From: Candidatus Aminicenantota bacterium
GTDB taxonomy: Bacteria > Acidobacteriota > Aminicenantia > Aminicenantales > Aminicenantaceae
DNA length: 46,636 nucleotides
Direction: 5' to 3'
Assembly (NCBI GenBank): GCA_011049545.1
Contig: DRHQ01000115.1
Span: 1 to 46,636, forward strand
Below, piece by piece: positions 9,176 through 17,178 of the stretch; the stretch's first letter is position 1, and every line of letters begins with the position of its first letter. A model generated the notes under the pieces. The model was not told the DNA's origin and ran no database searches. It saw only the letters and a list, made by a program, of their open reading frames with translations. The position numbers were made by a program, and so were the translations under genes.

Positions 9176-10117
9176 ATGGACGGGCTTATCCTCGTAGATA
9201 AACCACAAAACTTCACGTCCCACGATATCGTCCTCAAAATAAGAAACATTCTAAACATCAAGAAGGTCGGACACTATGGCACTCTGGATCCTTTAGCCAC
9301 CGGCTTGCTGCTTCTTGCCTTAGGAAAAGCTACAAGGTTTTTTCCTTTCTATTCTACTACAGATAAAGTATATGAGGGACTAATAAGATTGGGATTTTCC
9401 ACTGATACATATGACTCTGCTGGAAAACCCACTTCATCAGAAGAGAAGAACTATCCCCAAAAGGACAACCTTTTAAAATCTATGAAAAAATTCGAAGGCG
9501 AGATTCTGCAACTCCCTCCCCCCTATTCTGCAAAAAAATATAAAGGAAAACCTTTGTATGCATTAGTGAGGGAAAAAAAAGAATTTGAATTAAGACCAAG
9601 TAAAGTCTTTATCCATTTTTTTCAATTAATAAAATACAATCCTCCCCTTCTAGAATTTAAGGCGAAATGCTCATCTGGAACTTATATCCGTTCTCTCGCT
9701 CATGATTTAGGGGAAGGCCTGGGATGCAGAGCTCATCTCTCCGAGCTTACCAGAACAGATGTGGGAAATTTTAACATAAAGGAGAGTCGCTCCATTGGAG
9801 AAATAAAAGGACTGGCTGATGCAGGAAAGATTGATAAGTTTCTCATTCCTTTTGAATCACTCCTTCCTGAATTTCCTAAAATTATCCTCAAAGAGAGAGG
9901 CTCTGCTCTGGTCAAAAATGGCAATTTGGTTTCTCCTGAAAATATCCAGAAAATAATTCTTGATGAATCTTCTTCTGCCGATATCTCCCCTGAAAGAGAG
10001 GAAGTATTCAGGATGTTTAGTCTTGAAGGAAAATTTCTTGCTTTAGCCAAAAAAATGCCTGAAAAAAGTTGCTTCCATCCTTTCTTAGTCATTGACTCAA
10101 AGGAAGCGGATAAATAA
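9176..10117 (+). CDS. truB: tRNA pseudouridine(55) synthase TruB
   Basis: Makes pseudouridine 55 in the T-loop of tRNAs. 313 residues. Motif I DGLILVDKP is at the N-terminus, the catalytic Asp38 lies in HYGTLDPLATGLL, and CSSGTYIRSLAHDLG is the third conserved block. The C-terminal region (after about 215) is divergent. It lies 3 bp downstream of nrnA and 10 bp upstream of the likely transporter start. Confidence 0.96.
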   Translation: MDGLILVDKPQNFTSHDIVLKIRNILNIKKVGHYGTLDPLATGLLLLALGKATRFFPFYSTTDKVYEGLIRLGFSTDTYDSAGKPTSSEEKNYPQKDNLLKSMKKFEGEILQLPPPYSAKKYKGKPLYALVREKKEFELRPSKVFIHFFQLIKYNPPLLEFKAKCSSGTYIRSLAHDLGEGLGCRAHLSELTRTDVGNFNIKESRSIGEIKGLADAGKIDKFLIPFESLLPEFPKIILKERGSALVKNGNLVSPENIQKIILDESSSADISPEREEVFRMFSLEGKFLALAKKMPEKSCFHPFLVIDSKEADK

Positions 10118-10127
10118 AATAAAAGAA

Positions 10128-11600
10128 ATGAAAAAAAGAGAATTATTTGCTTCCCGCTGGGGAATTATTTTTGCCGGCCTGGGAATGGCTGTGGGCACCG
10201 GAAATATATGGCGTTTTCCACGAATTGTCGCCCAACAGGGAGGAGGAGCATTCCTCATTCCCTGGATTCTTTTCCTTTTCCTCTGGTCCATTCCTCTCCT
10301 TATAATTGAAATATCCATAGGCAAGAAAACCCGGTCGGGAGTTATCGGGTCTTTCGGAAAAATCATTGGCGAAAATTATGCCTGGATGGGGACTTTTGTC
10401 ACCTTTGTCACTACAGCCATCATGTTTTACTATGCAGTAGTTACTGGCTGGTGCCTAAAATATTTCCTGGCAACATGCTTCCAGGACTTAATCAAAAAGG
10501 ACTCGCTGGCATTCTGGAATTCTTTTACTTCTTCCTGGGAACCGGTTCTTTTTCTCTTTGCCGCTCTGGGGATCGGCGGCTTCATAATCCACAAAGGAGT
10601 TGTAAAAGGAATAGAGAGGGTTAATAAAATTCTTATCCCGGCTCTTTTTATTATACTGATCATAGCCTGTGTGCGCAGTCTGACTCTTCCTTCTGCTTTT
10701 CAAGGTTTAAATTTTCTTTTTTCTCCTAATTTTGCCAGATTGGCTGATTACAAAGTATGGTTGAATGCCCTGAGCCAATCTGCCTGGTCTACAGGAGCAG
10801 GTTGGGGATTGATCCTTACCTATGCTGTTTATTCCCACAAAAAAGAAAATCCTGTGCTGACAGCAACCACGCTTGGTTTCGGAAATAACCTCGCCTCACT
10901 TCTGGCAGCGGTAGCTGTCATTCCAACTGTTTTTTCCTATTTTTCAACGCAAGATTTCTCCCATCAAAAAGTCCTCGAAGTGCTGCAAGCAGACAGTCAA
11001 GGTCTGACTTTTATCTGGATTCCTAATCTGTTTTCAAAAATACCTGCTGGCTCTTTTTTTCTGGCACTTTTCTTTCTCGCTCTTTCCTTTGCTGCCTTTT
11101 CCTCTCTTATTTCCATGATGGAACTTGACACTCGTATTTTGATGGATGCGGGATTCTCAAGAAAGAAAGCTATATCACTGATATGCATATGCGCGTTCCT
11201 TCTCGGGCTTCCTTCTGCTATAAGTATGGGATTTTTTTCAAATCAAGACTGGGTCTGGGGTTTAGGCCTAATGGTTAGCGGCTTTTTCTTCACGATCGCA
11301 GTCCTTAAGTATGGTCCAAAAAAATTCCGCCAAAATATCATTTCCACTCCTGGCAGTAAGGTAAGATTAAATAAATGGTTTGATATACTTGTCACTTTTC
11401 TACTCCCTCTTCAGTTTTTGGTGATGCTTGGATGGTGGCTCTGGAAAAGTTACTCTGGAAATCCTCATAACTGGTTTAATATAACCTCTCCCAACTCCAT
11501 AGGCACTGTCCTTTTTCAATGGATCATAGCCCTTGGATTATTTATTCTTTTAAACAAAACCATCGCAAAAAAAATGTTAAGTAATAAAAATGAATCTTGA
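10128..11600 (+). CDS. SNF/NSS-family sodium-dependent transporter, MetP-like
   Basis: Sodium-coupled importer of amino acids or similar solutes in the inner membrane. About 490 residues with about 12 membrane helices. The unwound TM1 sodium/substrate site is clear (GLGMAVGTGNIWRFPRIVAQ). Start set at the ATG 10 bp after truB; an in-frame TTG at 10092 lies inside truB. The overlapping 31-residue membrane gene just downstream is the hallmark of MetP/MetS-type methionine/alanine importers, so a neutral amino acid is the likely substrate (inference). Confidence 0.9.
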   Translation: MKKRELFASRWGIIFAGLGMAVGTGNIWRFPRIVAQQGGGAFLIPWILFLFLWSIPLLIIEISIGKKTRSGVIGSFGKIIGENYAWMGTFVTFVTTAIMFYYAVVTGWCLKYFLATCFQDLIKKDSLAFWNSFTSSWEPVLFLFAALGIGGFIIHKGVVKGIERVNKILIPALFIILIIACVRSLTLPSAFQGLNFLFSPNFARLADYKVWLNALSQSAWSTGAGWGLILTYAVYSHKKENPVLTATTLGFGNNLASLLAAVAVIPTVFSYFSTQDFSHQKVLEVLQADSQGLTFIWIPNLFSKIPAGSFFLALFFLALSFAAFSSLISMMELDTRILMDAGFSRKKAISLICICAFLLGLPSAISMGFFSNQDWVWGLGLMVSGFFFTIAVLKYGPKKFRQNIISTPGSKVRLNKWFDILVTFLLPLQFLVMLGWWLWKSYSGNPHNWFNITSPNSIGTVLFQWIIALGLFILLNKTIAKKMLSNKNES

Positions 11601-11685
11601 AGCTCTTCTTTTTATGGTTTTTATTTTTGCCGTCTGTCTGGGTGGCTTTGCTTACAGCCTCTATCTATCTTCTAAAAATAGATAG
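11590..11685 (+). CDS. MetS-like NSS transporter small subunit
   Basis: 31 residues, starting at an ATG that overlaps the end of the transporter gene by 11 bp. It is a single membrane helix (ALLFMVFIFAVCLGGFAYSL) with a short polar tail ending SSKNR. In corynebacterial MetPS a comparable small subunit is needed by the SNF-family transporter. Position, overlap, length and topology all fit that family. Confidence 0.75.
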   Translation: MNLEALLFMVFIFAVCLGGFAYSLYLSSKNR

Positions 11686-11757
11686 GGCTAGACTTAAACC
11701 CCAGATCTTCAATCAATCCTTGAATTTTAATCCAAAATATTGTATTTTAAGGTTGAA

Positions 11758-12036
11758 ATGAGACTGAACAAAAATCAAATAGAGCATATGGCTTCCATTA
11801 TCCTTCGAAACCTGCTTAAAGAGGAAAAAATTATCTCTGATAACAGGAATAAGCTTAATGATAGCCTTATGAATCTCATAACCGATGAGTTTCAAAAAGA
11901 AGACCAGCTTGACCAAGAAGTGAGGGAAATTCTCAGCACGCATATGGAAAAAATCCGAAGCGAAAACATCGAATACCAGACTATGTTCAGAATGATCAAA
12001 ACAAAATTAGCCAAAGAAAGGAATATTGTGCTGTGA
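11758..12036 (+). CDS. DUF507 family protein, copy 1
   Basis: About 92 residues from ATG 11758 (an in-frame TTG lies 18 bp upstream). It is a charged, largely helical protein: RLNKNQIEHMASIILRNLLK, then a long helix around EEFQ/EVREIL and the end YQTMFRMIKTKLAKERNIVL. DUF507 proteins often occur as tandem pairs, as here with the next gene, which it overlaps by 4 bp. Function is unknown. Confidence 0.8.
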   Translation: MRLNKNQIEHMASIILRNLLKEEKIISDNRNKLNDSLMNLITDEFQKEDQLDQEVREILSTHMEKIRSENIEYQTMFRMIKTKLAKERNIVL

Positions 12037-12323
12037 CCAAGAGATTATCAAGAGAAAAAATCAATTTTTTAGCTCGCCAGATCCTTGATTTTCTGTTTGA
12101 AAATGATGAGGTCGAATTCCTTTTTGAACCCAATGAAATAAGACTCTCCGTGGTAAAGACCCTAGAAGAAGAACTACAACTCTATGATTTAATAGATAAA
12201 AAAGCTATAGAAAAAATCCAGTCTCAGAAAAAAGCCATCGAAGAAGGAAGCAGGGAGTGGGAAATCCTATACCGCAAATATTACAATGATGAAATCTCGA
12301 AGCTCGGAACATTTCTCGAATAA
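12033..12323 (+). CDS. DUF507 family protein, copy 2
   Basis: 96 residues beginning with GTG in a GTGA overlap with the previous stop, so the pair is translationally coupled. RLSREKINFLARQILDFLFE parallels RLNKNQIEHMASIILRNLLK of copy 1, and REWEILYRKYYNDEI parallels its C-terminal helix. The two are diverged paralogues with no known activity. The next gene starts inside its 3' end. Confidence 0.8.
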   Translation: MTKRLSREKINFLARQILDFLFENDEVEFLFEPNEIRLSVVKTLEEELQLYDLIDKKAIEKIQSQKKAIEEGSREWEILYRKYYNDEISKLGTFLE

Positions 12324-12747
12324 AACTGCCTTAAATAAGGGGGGAAAAAACTTAATAGAATTCGAAGAACTAGTCCGCTATTCTGAAACCGATCAAATGG
12401 GAGTTGCTCATAATAAAAATTACTTCGGGTGGTTTGAGATAGGTCGAACAGAATATTGCCGCCAAAAAAATATTCCTTATAAAGACATCGAAGCGCAAGG
12501 ATTCTACTTGGTTGTTGTCGAGGCTTTCTGTAAATACAAGAAACCACTAAAATATGATCAAAAATTCATTATTCGCGTTTTCTTGGAAAATATAACTCCA
12601 AAGAAACTAGAGTTTGCTTATGAACTGGTAACCAAAGAAGAGAAAAAATTGATAGCCTCAGGTCATACAGTCCACATCGTGACTAATTCAGATGCAAAGA
12701 CTTGCTCTCTCCCACCCCATATAGTTAATAGTTTGAAAGCTTCTTAG
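12286..12747 (+). CDS. 4HBT-fold acyl-CoA thioesterase (YbgC-like), integration target
   Basis: Hot-dog fold thioesterase, 153 residues. The family signature runs VRYSETDQMGVAHNKNYFGW with catalytic Asp36, followed by YLVVVEAFCKYKKPLKYDQ. The first about 22 residues fall outside the family domain; a purine-rich GGGGGGAA occurs at about 12339 but no usual start codon follows it, so the upstream ATG is kept (a tandem ATG overlapping DUF507 copy 2 by 38 bp). The final 30 codons lie in the left attachment repeat; an almost identical 3' end exists at 19773-19862. Those codons were probably delivered by the element. Confidence 0.88.
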   Translation: MMKSRSSEHFSNKTALNKGGKNLIEFEELVRYSETDQMGVAHNKNYFGWFEIGRTEYCRQKNIPYKDIEAQGFYLVVVEAFCKYKKPLKYDQKFIIRVFLENITPKKLEFAYELVTKEEKKLIASGHTVHIVTNSDAKTCSLPPHIVNSLKAS

Positions 12748-12750
12748 CTT
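12661..12750 (+). repeat. left attachment repeat (attL)
   Basis: 90 bp that recur in the same orientation at 19773-19862 with 6 mismatches. The first 41 bp are identical; all differences lie after that, so strand exchange most likely fell within 12661-12701. It covers the last 29 codons and stop of the thioesterase gene and the last codons of the convergent integrase gene. Confidence 0.9.
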
Positions 12751-13777
12751 CAATCAATATTTCCTCGTATGACCGATTTATGACTACTTTTTTCCTGAAA
12801 ATTGATTCCAGGACAGCAACAGCCTTTCTTTTGTTTTCCGATGTCGGGTGAGCGTATCTCATGGTCATTTCAATTCTGCTATGACCCAGAATCTCTTTCA
12901 CAGTGACAAGATCCACGCCTCCCATAACCATTAATGTCGCTGCAGTATGTCTCAAATCATGAAATCGAAAATCTGGAATTCCAATCTTCCGGCACGCTGA
13001 TTTAAAAGCCGTATATACACATTTTCTGCGCTCTCTTTTTTTCGGATTATAAAAAACAAAGTTGCTTTCCCTTTTGATATCCTTCAAGGTTTCCGCCACT
13101 AAAGAATTCATTGGGACCTTTCTTGCGACTCCCGATTTTGCCTCTTTTATGAAGATATAATATTTATCAAAATCGATGTCATTCCAACGCAAATTGAGGA
13201 CCTCTCCCCTTCTCATCCCTGTATTCAAGGCGACAACAATTATTGGTTTCAAATGATCCGGGGCAACATCAATCAATCGCTCTGCCTCTTTCCTTGTAAG
13301 GATACGAATTTCGATTTTTCGCTCCTGGAGAAATTTGACTTCGTTGACAGGATTCTCGTAAACGACCTTCCACTTTTTGGCCAGATTGAACATGTGTCTG
13401 AGACAAGCGAGTTCCCTGTTTAGCGTAGCAGGCAGCACTTTCTCCAGTCTCTTCTTTTTATACTCCTCTATTTGCATGGGAGTTATCTTTGAAAAAAGCT
13501 TGCCTTTGAAATGGGAATATAAATTTTCTATACTCCATCTGTCCCTTTGCCAGGATCTCTTCTTGTTTATCTTTCCATATTCGAGGTATCTTTCTGCAAA
13601 ATCTTCAAAGCTTATCCGGCTATCTTTCTTGAATCTATACTCTCCCCTCAGAATATCAGCCTTGACAGCGGCCAGGGCATTCTCAGCATCCCTTTTGCTG
13701 CCAACGGGCTTCCGGATCCTCCTGCCATCAGCATAGAAATCGATGTAGTATTTGTTTCCGACTTTATAAATTCCCAT
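12725..13777 (-). CDS. tyrosine recombinase / integrase
   Basis: 350 residues. An N-terminal AP2-like arm-binding region (MGIYKVGNKYYIDFYADGRR), a SAM-like core-binding domain (about 53-150) and a catalytic domain. Catalytic residues are all present: Arg189 (GMRRGE), Lys214 (EAKSG), His273 and Arg276 (HDLRH), His299 (LGHS) and Tyr308 (RYAH). About 20 residues extend past the usual end and are encoded over the left arm sites and the attachment repeat. Ribosome-binding site AAGGTGA precedes the ATG. The gene converges on and overlaps the thioesterase gene by 23 bp. Confidence 0.96.
   Translation of the reverse strand: MGIYKVGNKYYIDFYADGRRIRKPVGSKRDAENALAAVKADILRGEYRFKKDSRISFEDFAERYLEYGKINKKRSWQRDRWSIENLYSHFKGKLFSKITPMQIEEYKKKRLEKVLPATLNRELACLRHMFNLAKKWKVVYENPVNEVKFLQERKIEIRILTRKEAERLIDVAPDHLKPIIVVALNTGMRRGEVLNLRWNDIDFDKYYIFIKEAKSGVARKVPMNSLVAETLKDIKRESNFVFYNPKKRERRKCVYTAFKSACRKIGIPDFRFHDLRHTAATLMVMGGVDLVTVKEILGHSRIEMTMRYAHPTSENKRKAVAVLESIFRKKVVINRSYEEILIEAKKLSNY
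12768..12786 (+). promoter_or_regulatory. candidate left arm-type integrase sites
   Basis: TATGACCGATTTATGACTA holds two TATGAC motifs 11 bp apart, 18 bp inside the left repeat and within the int coding end. The same pair with the same spacing and orientation occurs at 19673-19691 near the right end. Eleven bp is about one helical turn, as expected for adjacent arm-site monomers. Confidence 0.5.
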
Positions 13778-13780
13778 AAT

Positions 13781-14428
13781 TCACCTTCTACCACTATAAA
13801 TTTCAACCCTTAACTTACCAATAAAATCCTGTAGTTTCTTATCAATAGAGAATCCGTAAACTTCATTAATTTTATATTCAAATATACCAATTTCTATATT
13901 GACTTTTTTTATTAATTCCCCTGATTGTTCATTAATTGCATATTTTTCTCCCTCTTCAACTTTTTCTCTTTTTTGGAACTTAAACATATTCAGAAATGAA
14001 ATCAACGAATTATTCAATTCTGGTGAAAGCATATATGCTTTGCTCATTAACTCAATAAATTCAGATAGAGTTTTTGAAAACGCATCAGAAGAAAAAGGTT
14101 CGAATTTCACAACTTTTTGCATTTTTTGAAGATTAATTTTTAAAGGTATAAAAAATTCTGTGAGTCTACTCTGCCAAAAATCTACAGTTCTTCTTTTTTT
14201 TTCTTCACTTAAAGATATTTTTTCTTGTTGGACTAATTTGAATGTTTGATATGCATAGATTCCCGTTATAACTGCCAATGTTACGACAGCCCAAGCCTGA
14301 ATTTTATCGCTAATTTTAATTTCGGTTAATTTAAAAATGATAAATGTTGCTGATATCCAGAAAAACCCTATTAAAATCCATGGAATTATTCCCTTTACCC
14401 ATTTCCAATTTATTTTCATTTTATTCAT
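13781..14428 (-). CDS. two-TM membrane protein of unknown function
   Basis: 215 residues, AT-rich. Two membrane helices (about 14-33, IIPWILIGFFWISATFIIF, and about 44-62, AWAVVTLAVITGIYAY) are followed by a cytoplasmic, mostly helical domain of about 150 residues rich in Lys and Glu. The family is not recognised. It ends 3 bp before the integrase start. A GGAG lies directly before the first ATG, so Met4 at 14419 may be the real start. Small membrane proteins with a cytoplasmic domain are frequent in phage-defence cargo, but nothing here proves that role. Confidence 0.6.
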   Translation of the reverse strand: MNKMKINWKWVKGIIPWILIGFFWISATFIIFKLTEIKISDKIQAWAVVTLAVITGIYAYQTFKLVQQEKISLSEEKKRRTVDFWQSRLTEFFIPLKINLQKMQKVVKFEPFSSDAFSKTLSEFIELMSKAYMLSPELNNSLISFLNMFKFQKREKVEEGEKYAINEQSGELIKKVNIEIGIFEYKINEVYGFSIDKKLQDFIGKLRVEIYSGRR

Positions 14429-14432
14429 CTCC

Positions 14433-14469
14433 GTTCAATCCCCCTATCTTAGGCCAGGATCTGTGCCCT
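14433..14469 (-). repeat. leader repeat, copy 1
   Basis: 37 bp that match 15021-15057 at 29 positions (shared core AGGCCAGGATC). This copy lies just upstream of the two-TM gene start; the other lies just upstream of the Zn-ribbon gene start. Together they flank the Zn-ribbon gene as direct repeats. Confidence 0.5.
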
Positions 14470-14522
14470 AAACATTAATTTTCAGAAATTCTCCTTGTTC
14501 ATCTTCCTTTCCACAAATGCTT

Positions 14523-14996
14523 TTAAGGCCAGCCTTTTTCTCCCATCACATCTTCTTTGGTCTCAGGGGCAATTTTTATTAAAAAAGGTATTTTTCTTAC
14601 ATTAAATAAAAACCAATTGCCTCCGCAATTTCTGCAACGCCCTAAAGCATGATTACTTTTTTCATCTCTTAGGGTTTCCTCTACATCTTCTGAGAATTTT
14701 ACTAATTTTTCACTTTTAATTTCGTTTAATGGCATTGAATCGATAGGAAAAAAGCCTCCATTCTTTTCTGAAGCCAACCGTTCAAAACGAATCCTATGAT
14801 CTTTTCCGCATTTTGGACATGGAATTTCAACAATATTCCATCCAACATCTAAACCCATAAATTCGTTAAGCATAATGAAGGGAAACAGCCCGTGTTCTTC
14901 CGTTCCATTTTTGAGCTTATATGGAGCCTTAATCAATCTAAATATATAGCCGAATTTAATCCATGCCTTATTTTTGATATTATTATTATTTTTCAT
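14523..14996 (-). CDS. Zn-ribbon-like protein of unknown function
   Basis: 157 residues. Two CxxC knuckles, CPKC (60-63) and CRNC (121-124), could bind one zinc as a split ribbon or be parts of two sites. An acidic linker (EKLVKFSEDVEETLRDEK) lies between them. GGGGAGAG precedes the ATG at a good distance. No family is recognised. It is cargo of the integrated element and is flanked by a pair of imperfect 37-bp repeats. Confidence 0.6.
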   Translation of the reverse strand: MKNNNNIKNKAWIKFGYIFRLIKAPYKLKNGTEEHGLFPFIMLNEFMGLDVGWNIVEIPCPKCGKDHRIRFERLASEKNGGFFPIDSMPLNEIKSEKLVKFSEDVEETLRDEKSNHALGRCRNCGGNWFLFNVRKIPFLIKIAPETKEDVMGEKGWP

Positions 14997-15020
14997 AATT
15001 CTCTCCCCTTTTTTATCTAT

Positions 15021-15057
15021 CTTAATCCCTCTATTTCAGGCCAGGATCCGCAGCCTA
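15021..15057 (-). repeat. leader repeat, copy 2
   Basis: Second copy of the 37-bp repeat at 14433-14469 (29/37 identical). It overlaps the last codons of the lysine-rich small gene and leads into the Zn-ribbon gene. Confidence 0.5.
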
Positions 15058-15212
15058 ATCCAAGTATAAAATTTTACACATTCAGCTTTTCTTTTTCCCT
15101 TGCTCCTTTGCTTCTTTATTTTTTTCTTTTCTTTTTTCTTTTTCGGCGGCTCAAATTTCGTGATCTCGCTGTCATCGAGCAACCAACCGCCGTCAGGAGT
15201 TCGCGGCATCAT
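15036..15212 (-). CDS. 58-residue lysine-rich protein
   Basis: Starts at tandem ATG codons (15212 and 15209) just after a strong GGAGG ribosome-binding site (15216-15220), which supports a real gene and a start well inside the longer open frame. The first 20 residues are acidic/neutral (PDGGWLLDDSEITKFEPP) and the rest is strongly basic with KKKKEKKK and KQRSKGKRK runs, suggesting nucleic-acid binding. It lies 43 bp after the 398-residue gene. Function unknown. Confidence 0.5.
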   Translation of the reverse strand: MMPRTPDGGWLLDDSEITKFEPPKKKKEKKKIKKQRSKGKRKAECVKFYTWIRLRILA

Positions 15213-15255
15213 CAACCTCCTTTCTTCTTCTCTGTAAAAACTCGAATATTGACAA

Positions 15256-16452
15256 TTATTCTTGCGGATATTCATCTTCGTGAGCTTCTGCTCTAACTGG
15301 ATTAACAAAGAAACCAGTTTCTTTTTGAAGCAATTCCATTTGTTTCTGATGCTCTTCTGTCCAATTTGGTAAATAGAGATAGTAGAGGTCGAACGAATGT
15401 CCGACCCCTGGTTTGCTTATTTCCGTGGCAATGCCAATTACCGTCTTAAAGTCCAAATTCTGACCTCTGGTTATGAAACAGCGCGACCCAAGCTCGGCAC
15501 ATCTGTATTTCCTATCAACAGTATGAGGGAGTGCGAGCAACACATAAATAATCCCGGAGGGAGAGCGCAACATTCTCGATCTTACCTTGTTTTCCGAGGA
15601 AAGATGGATGAACTCAGCAAACAACTTACCAAGAATTCTGCGGCTGAACCTTTCTTCCCTGGCCATAATTCGGAGAATAATCTCTCCATCGTCCGGCGAG
15701 CTGCTGAATTCGAGATTGCCTTTCAGCACGTATTTCGCGATATCTTCGATTACATCATCCCAGAAATAACTAATCTTATCTTCTTCCTTTTTCCTCAAAT
15801 ACTCCGGCTTCTTAACAAAAGAGTCCCACATCTCGCCTTCCATAAGGACAGCAGTGTATTTCTCCGGCAGTTTTCTTCCCGAATGCAGATAAAGCGCTAA
15901 TAGATTTTCTTCACCGGCCAGAAAAGGCGTTTTTTTTCCTGCCATGTAGAACCGCTCTTTCGCCGTAAGATATTTTATAAAATCTGATATGGTATCAAGC
16001 TCCTGAAGAATGATATCAAAAGATATTTCATCAAAAACGTGAACGAAACCCTTGCCAAAATCTCCATAGAATATCGGGACTTTGTCTTTTCCTCCCAGAG
16101 CGACCACGATTCTGTGGATTTTCTGATCATTCTTGGAAGGCAAGCCCAGTCCCTGACCCCCGTCTTTTTTAATAACATGCGGAGCAGATTTAAGCCATCG
16201 TTCAGCTCCATAGACCTGTTTTGCCGATTCCTTTACAGCTCGTCTGTTCCATCGTTTCCAAACGGTTTCTATATCGCTACTTTCGGAGACCTGGATTTCC
16301 TTTACACTAAATATGATAATGTCTGGCCCGCAAGCGGCCAAAATGTCACAAAGCTCCTTATTCTTTTTCCCGCGTGGATTGGCATAGGTCCAGAGAGACA
16401 GGAAGGTTCCTCTGCATATATGGAACACGAATTCTTCTGCTTTGTTTTTCAT
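15256..16452 (-). CDS. 398-residue protein with possible PD-(D/E)XK-like N-terminus
   Basis: The N-terminal part (GTFLSLWTYANPRGKKNKEL followed by CDILAACGPDIIIFSVKEI) resembles the core of restriction-endonuclease-like folds: Glu33 and Asp36 near the start of a strand, then Lys51 in IIIFSVKEI. The acidic residue expected two before that Lys is a Ser here, so activity is uncertain. A middle region (GDFGKGFVHVFDE) and a C-terminal part around GHSFDLYYLYLPNW have no recognised domain. It is the longest cargo gene of the element. A weak GAGG precedes the ATG. Confidence 0.55.
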   Translation of the reverse strand: MKNKAEEFVFHICRGTFLSLWTYANPRGKKNKELCDILAACGPDIIIFSVKEIQVSESSDIETVWKRWNRRAVKESAKQVYGAERWLKSAPHVIKKDGGQGLGLPSKNDQKIHRIVVALGGKDKVPIFYGDFGKGFVHVFDEISFDIILQELDTISDFIKYLTAKERFYMAGKKTPFLAGEENLLALYLHSGRKLPEKYTAVLMEGEMWDSFVKKPEYLRKKEEDKISYFWDDVIEDIAKYVLKGNLEFSSSPDDGEIILRIMAREERFSRRILGKLFAEFIHLSSENKVRSRMLRSPSGIIYVLLALPHTVDRKYRCAELGSRCFITRGQNLDFKTVIGIATEISKPGVGHSFDLYYLYLPNWTEEHQKQMELLQKETGFFVNPVRAEAHEDEYPQE

Positions 16453-16705
16453 AACCTCATTGTTTATTTATATAATCCTTATCACAAGAAGAAATCAAGT
16501 CCAATAAAAATGTTCTTTTTCAAGAATTCCCATCCTCCCGTCTTTCAACGTGATAACTCTCCTCTCCCCTGCATAGCCGGCTTTAATCACTATCGAGCCG
16601 TTGCCTTATGGTGCCTATTTTCTTAAATTGCATGAGAACCTCATAGACGAACGGTCTCCGTTTAATCCATAGTTAAAAGTATTAGTCCGCTACCATTCGT
16701 TAAAT
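16453..16705. other. non-coding gap inside the element
   Basis: 253 bp with no strong gene. On the minus strand a GTG-started frame of 31 residues (16495-16590, containing VITLKDGRMGILEKEHFYW) overlaps an upstream stop; it lacks a good ribosome-binding site and is not called. Confidence 0.4.
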
Positions 16706-17158
16706 TTAGCCTTTTTTATCCATTTTTTTACGGACATTATTGAGGACCCTGAGCCGCTTCAACTCCTCGTCCTTTTCCTTTAGCTCAGCCTGCATCTCCC
16801 TGATTCTTTTGGCCGCAAATCCCTGATCAGACCGAGGCACAGCACTTATGACTTTAATGTTGACGTCACCAACATAGCCTTCAGGATGTGGGGCAAACTT
16901 GAAGAGAATATCAATAAACTTAGTGAGATTGCGGTTACTTTGTGCAGCCCACTTCTTGAGAAACTTCTCTCCCCCTAAAGTTTGATACGCAGCCAGGAGA
17001 TCGTTGATCAGGCCCTCTACAGAACGTTTCTTTCCGTTTTTGCAGATTATATCTCTGGGTTCGCCTTTAGGCCTGCCCGGACTTAATGACTTATGACCCT
17101 TAATAAACTTCCCTTTTTTATCTCTTCCTTGCTTTTCCTTCATTTTTAACATTCCCAC
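16706..17158 (-). CDS. DUF5681-like protein, possibly small-terminase-related
   Basis: 150 residues from a GTG start (an ATG at 17143 is an alternative). The N-terminal GRDKKGKFIKGHKSLSPGRP resembles the DUF5681 pattern found in phage and island proteins, sometimes next to terminases. The C-terminus is a predicted coiled coil (IREMQAELKEKDEELKRL). No large terminase is present in the element. The small-terminase link is a guess from family context. Confidence 0.55.
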   Translation of the reverse strand: MGMLKMKEKQGRDKKGKFIKGHKSLSPGRPKGEPRDIICKNGKKRSVEGLINDLLAAYQTLGGEKFLKKWAAQSNRNLTKFIDILFKFAPHPEGYVGDVNIKVISAVPRSDQGFAAKRIREMQAELKEKDEELKRLRVLNNVRKKMDKKG

Positions 17159-17178
17159 ATAGGCTTATAAAAGCCCAT

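Noticed and set aside
12661-12750. tRNA gene as the integration target
   Set aside because: The repeat translates as the thioesterase tail and has no tRNA-like T-arm or acceptor pattern; no tRNA was recognised anywhere in the window.
15397-16626. Long plus-strand frames opposite the nuclease-like gene
   Set aside because: The minus-strand gene fits the operon direction and has a nuclease-like start; the opposite frames have low-complexity, non-family sequence.
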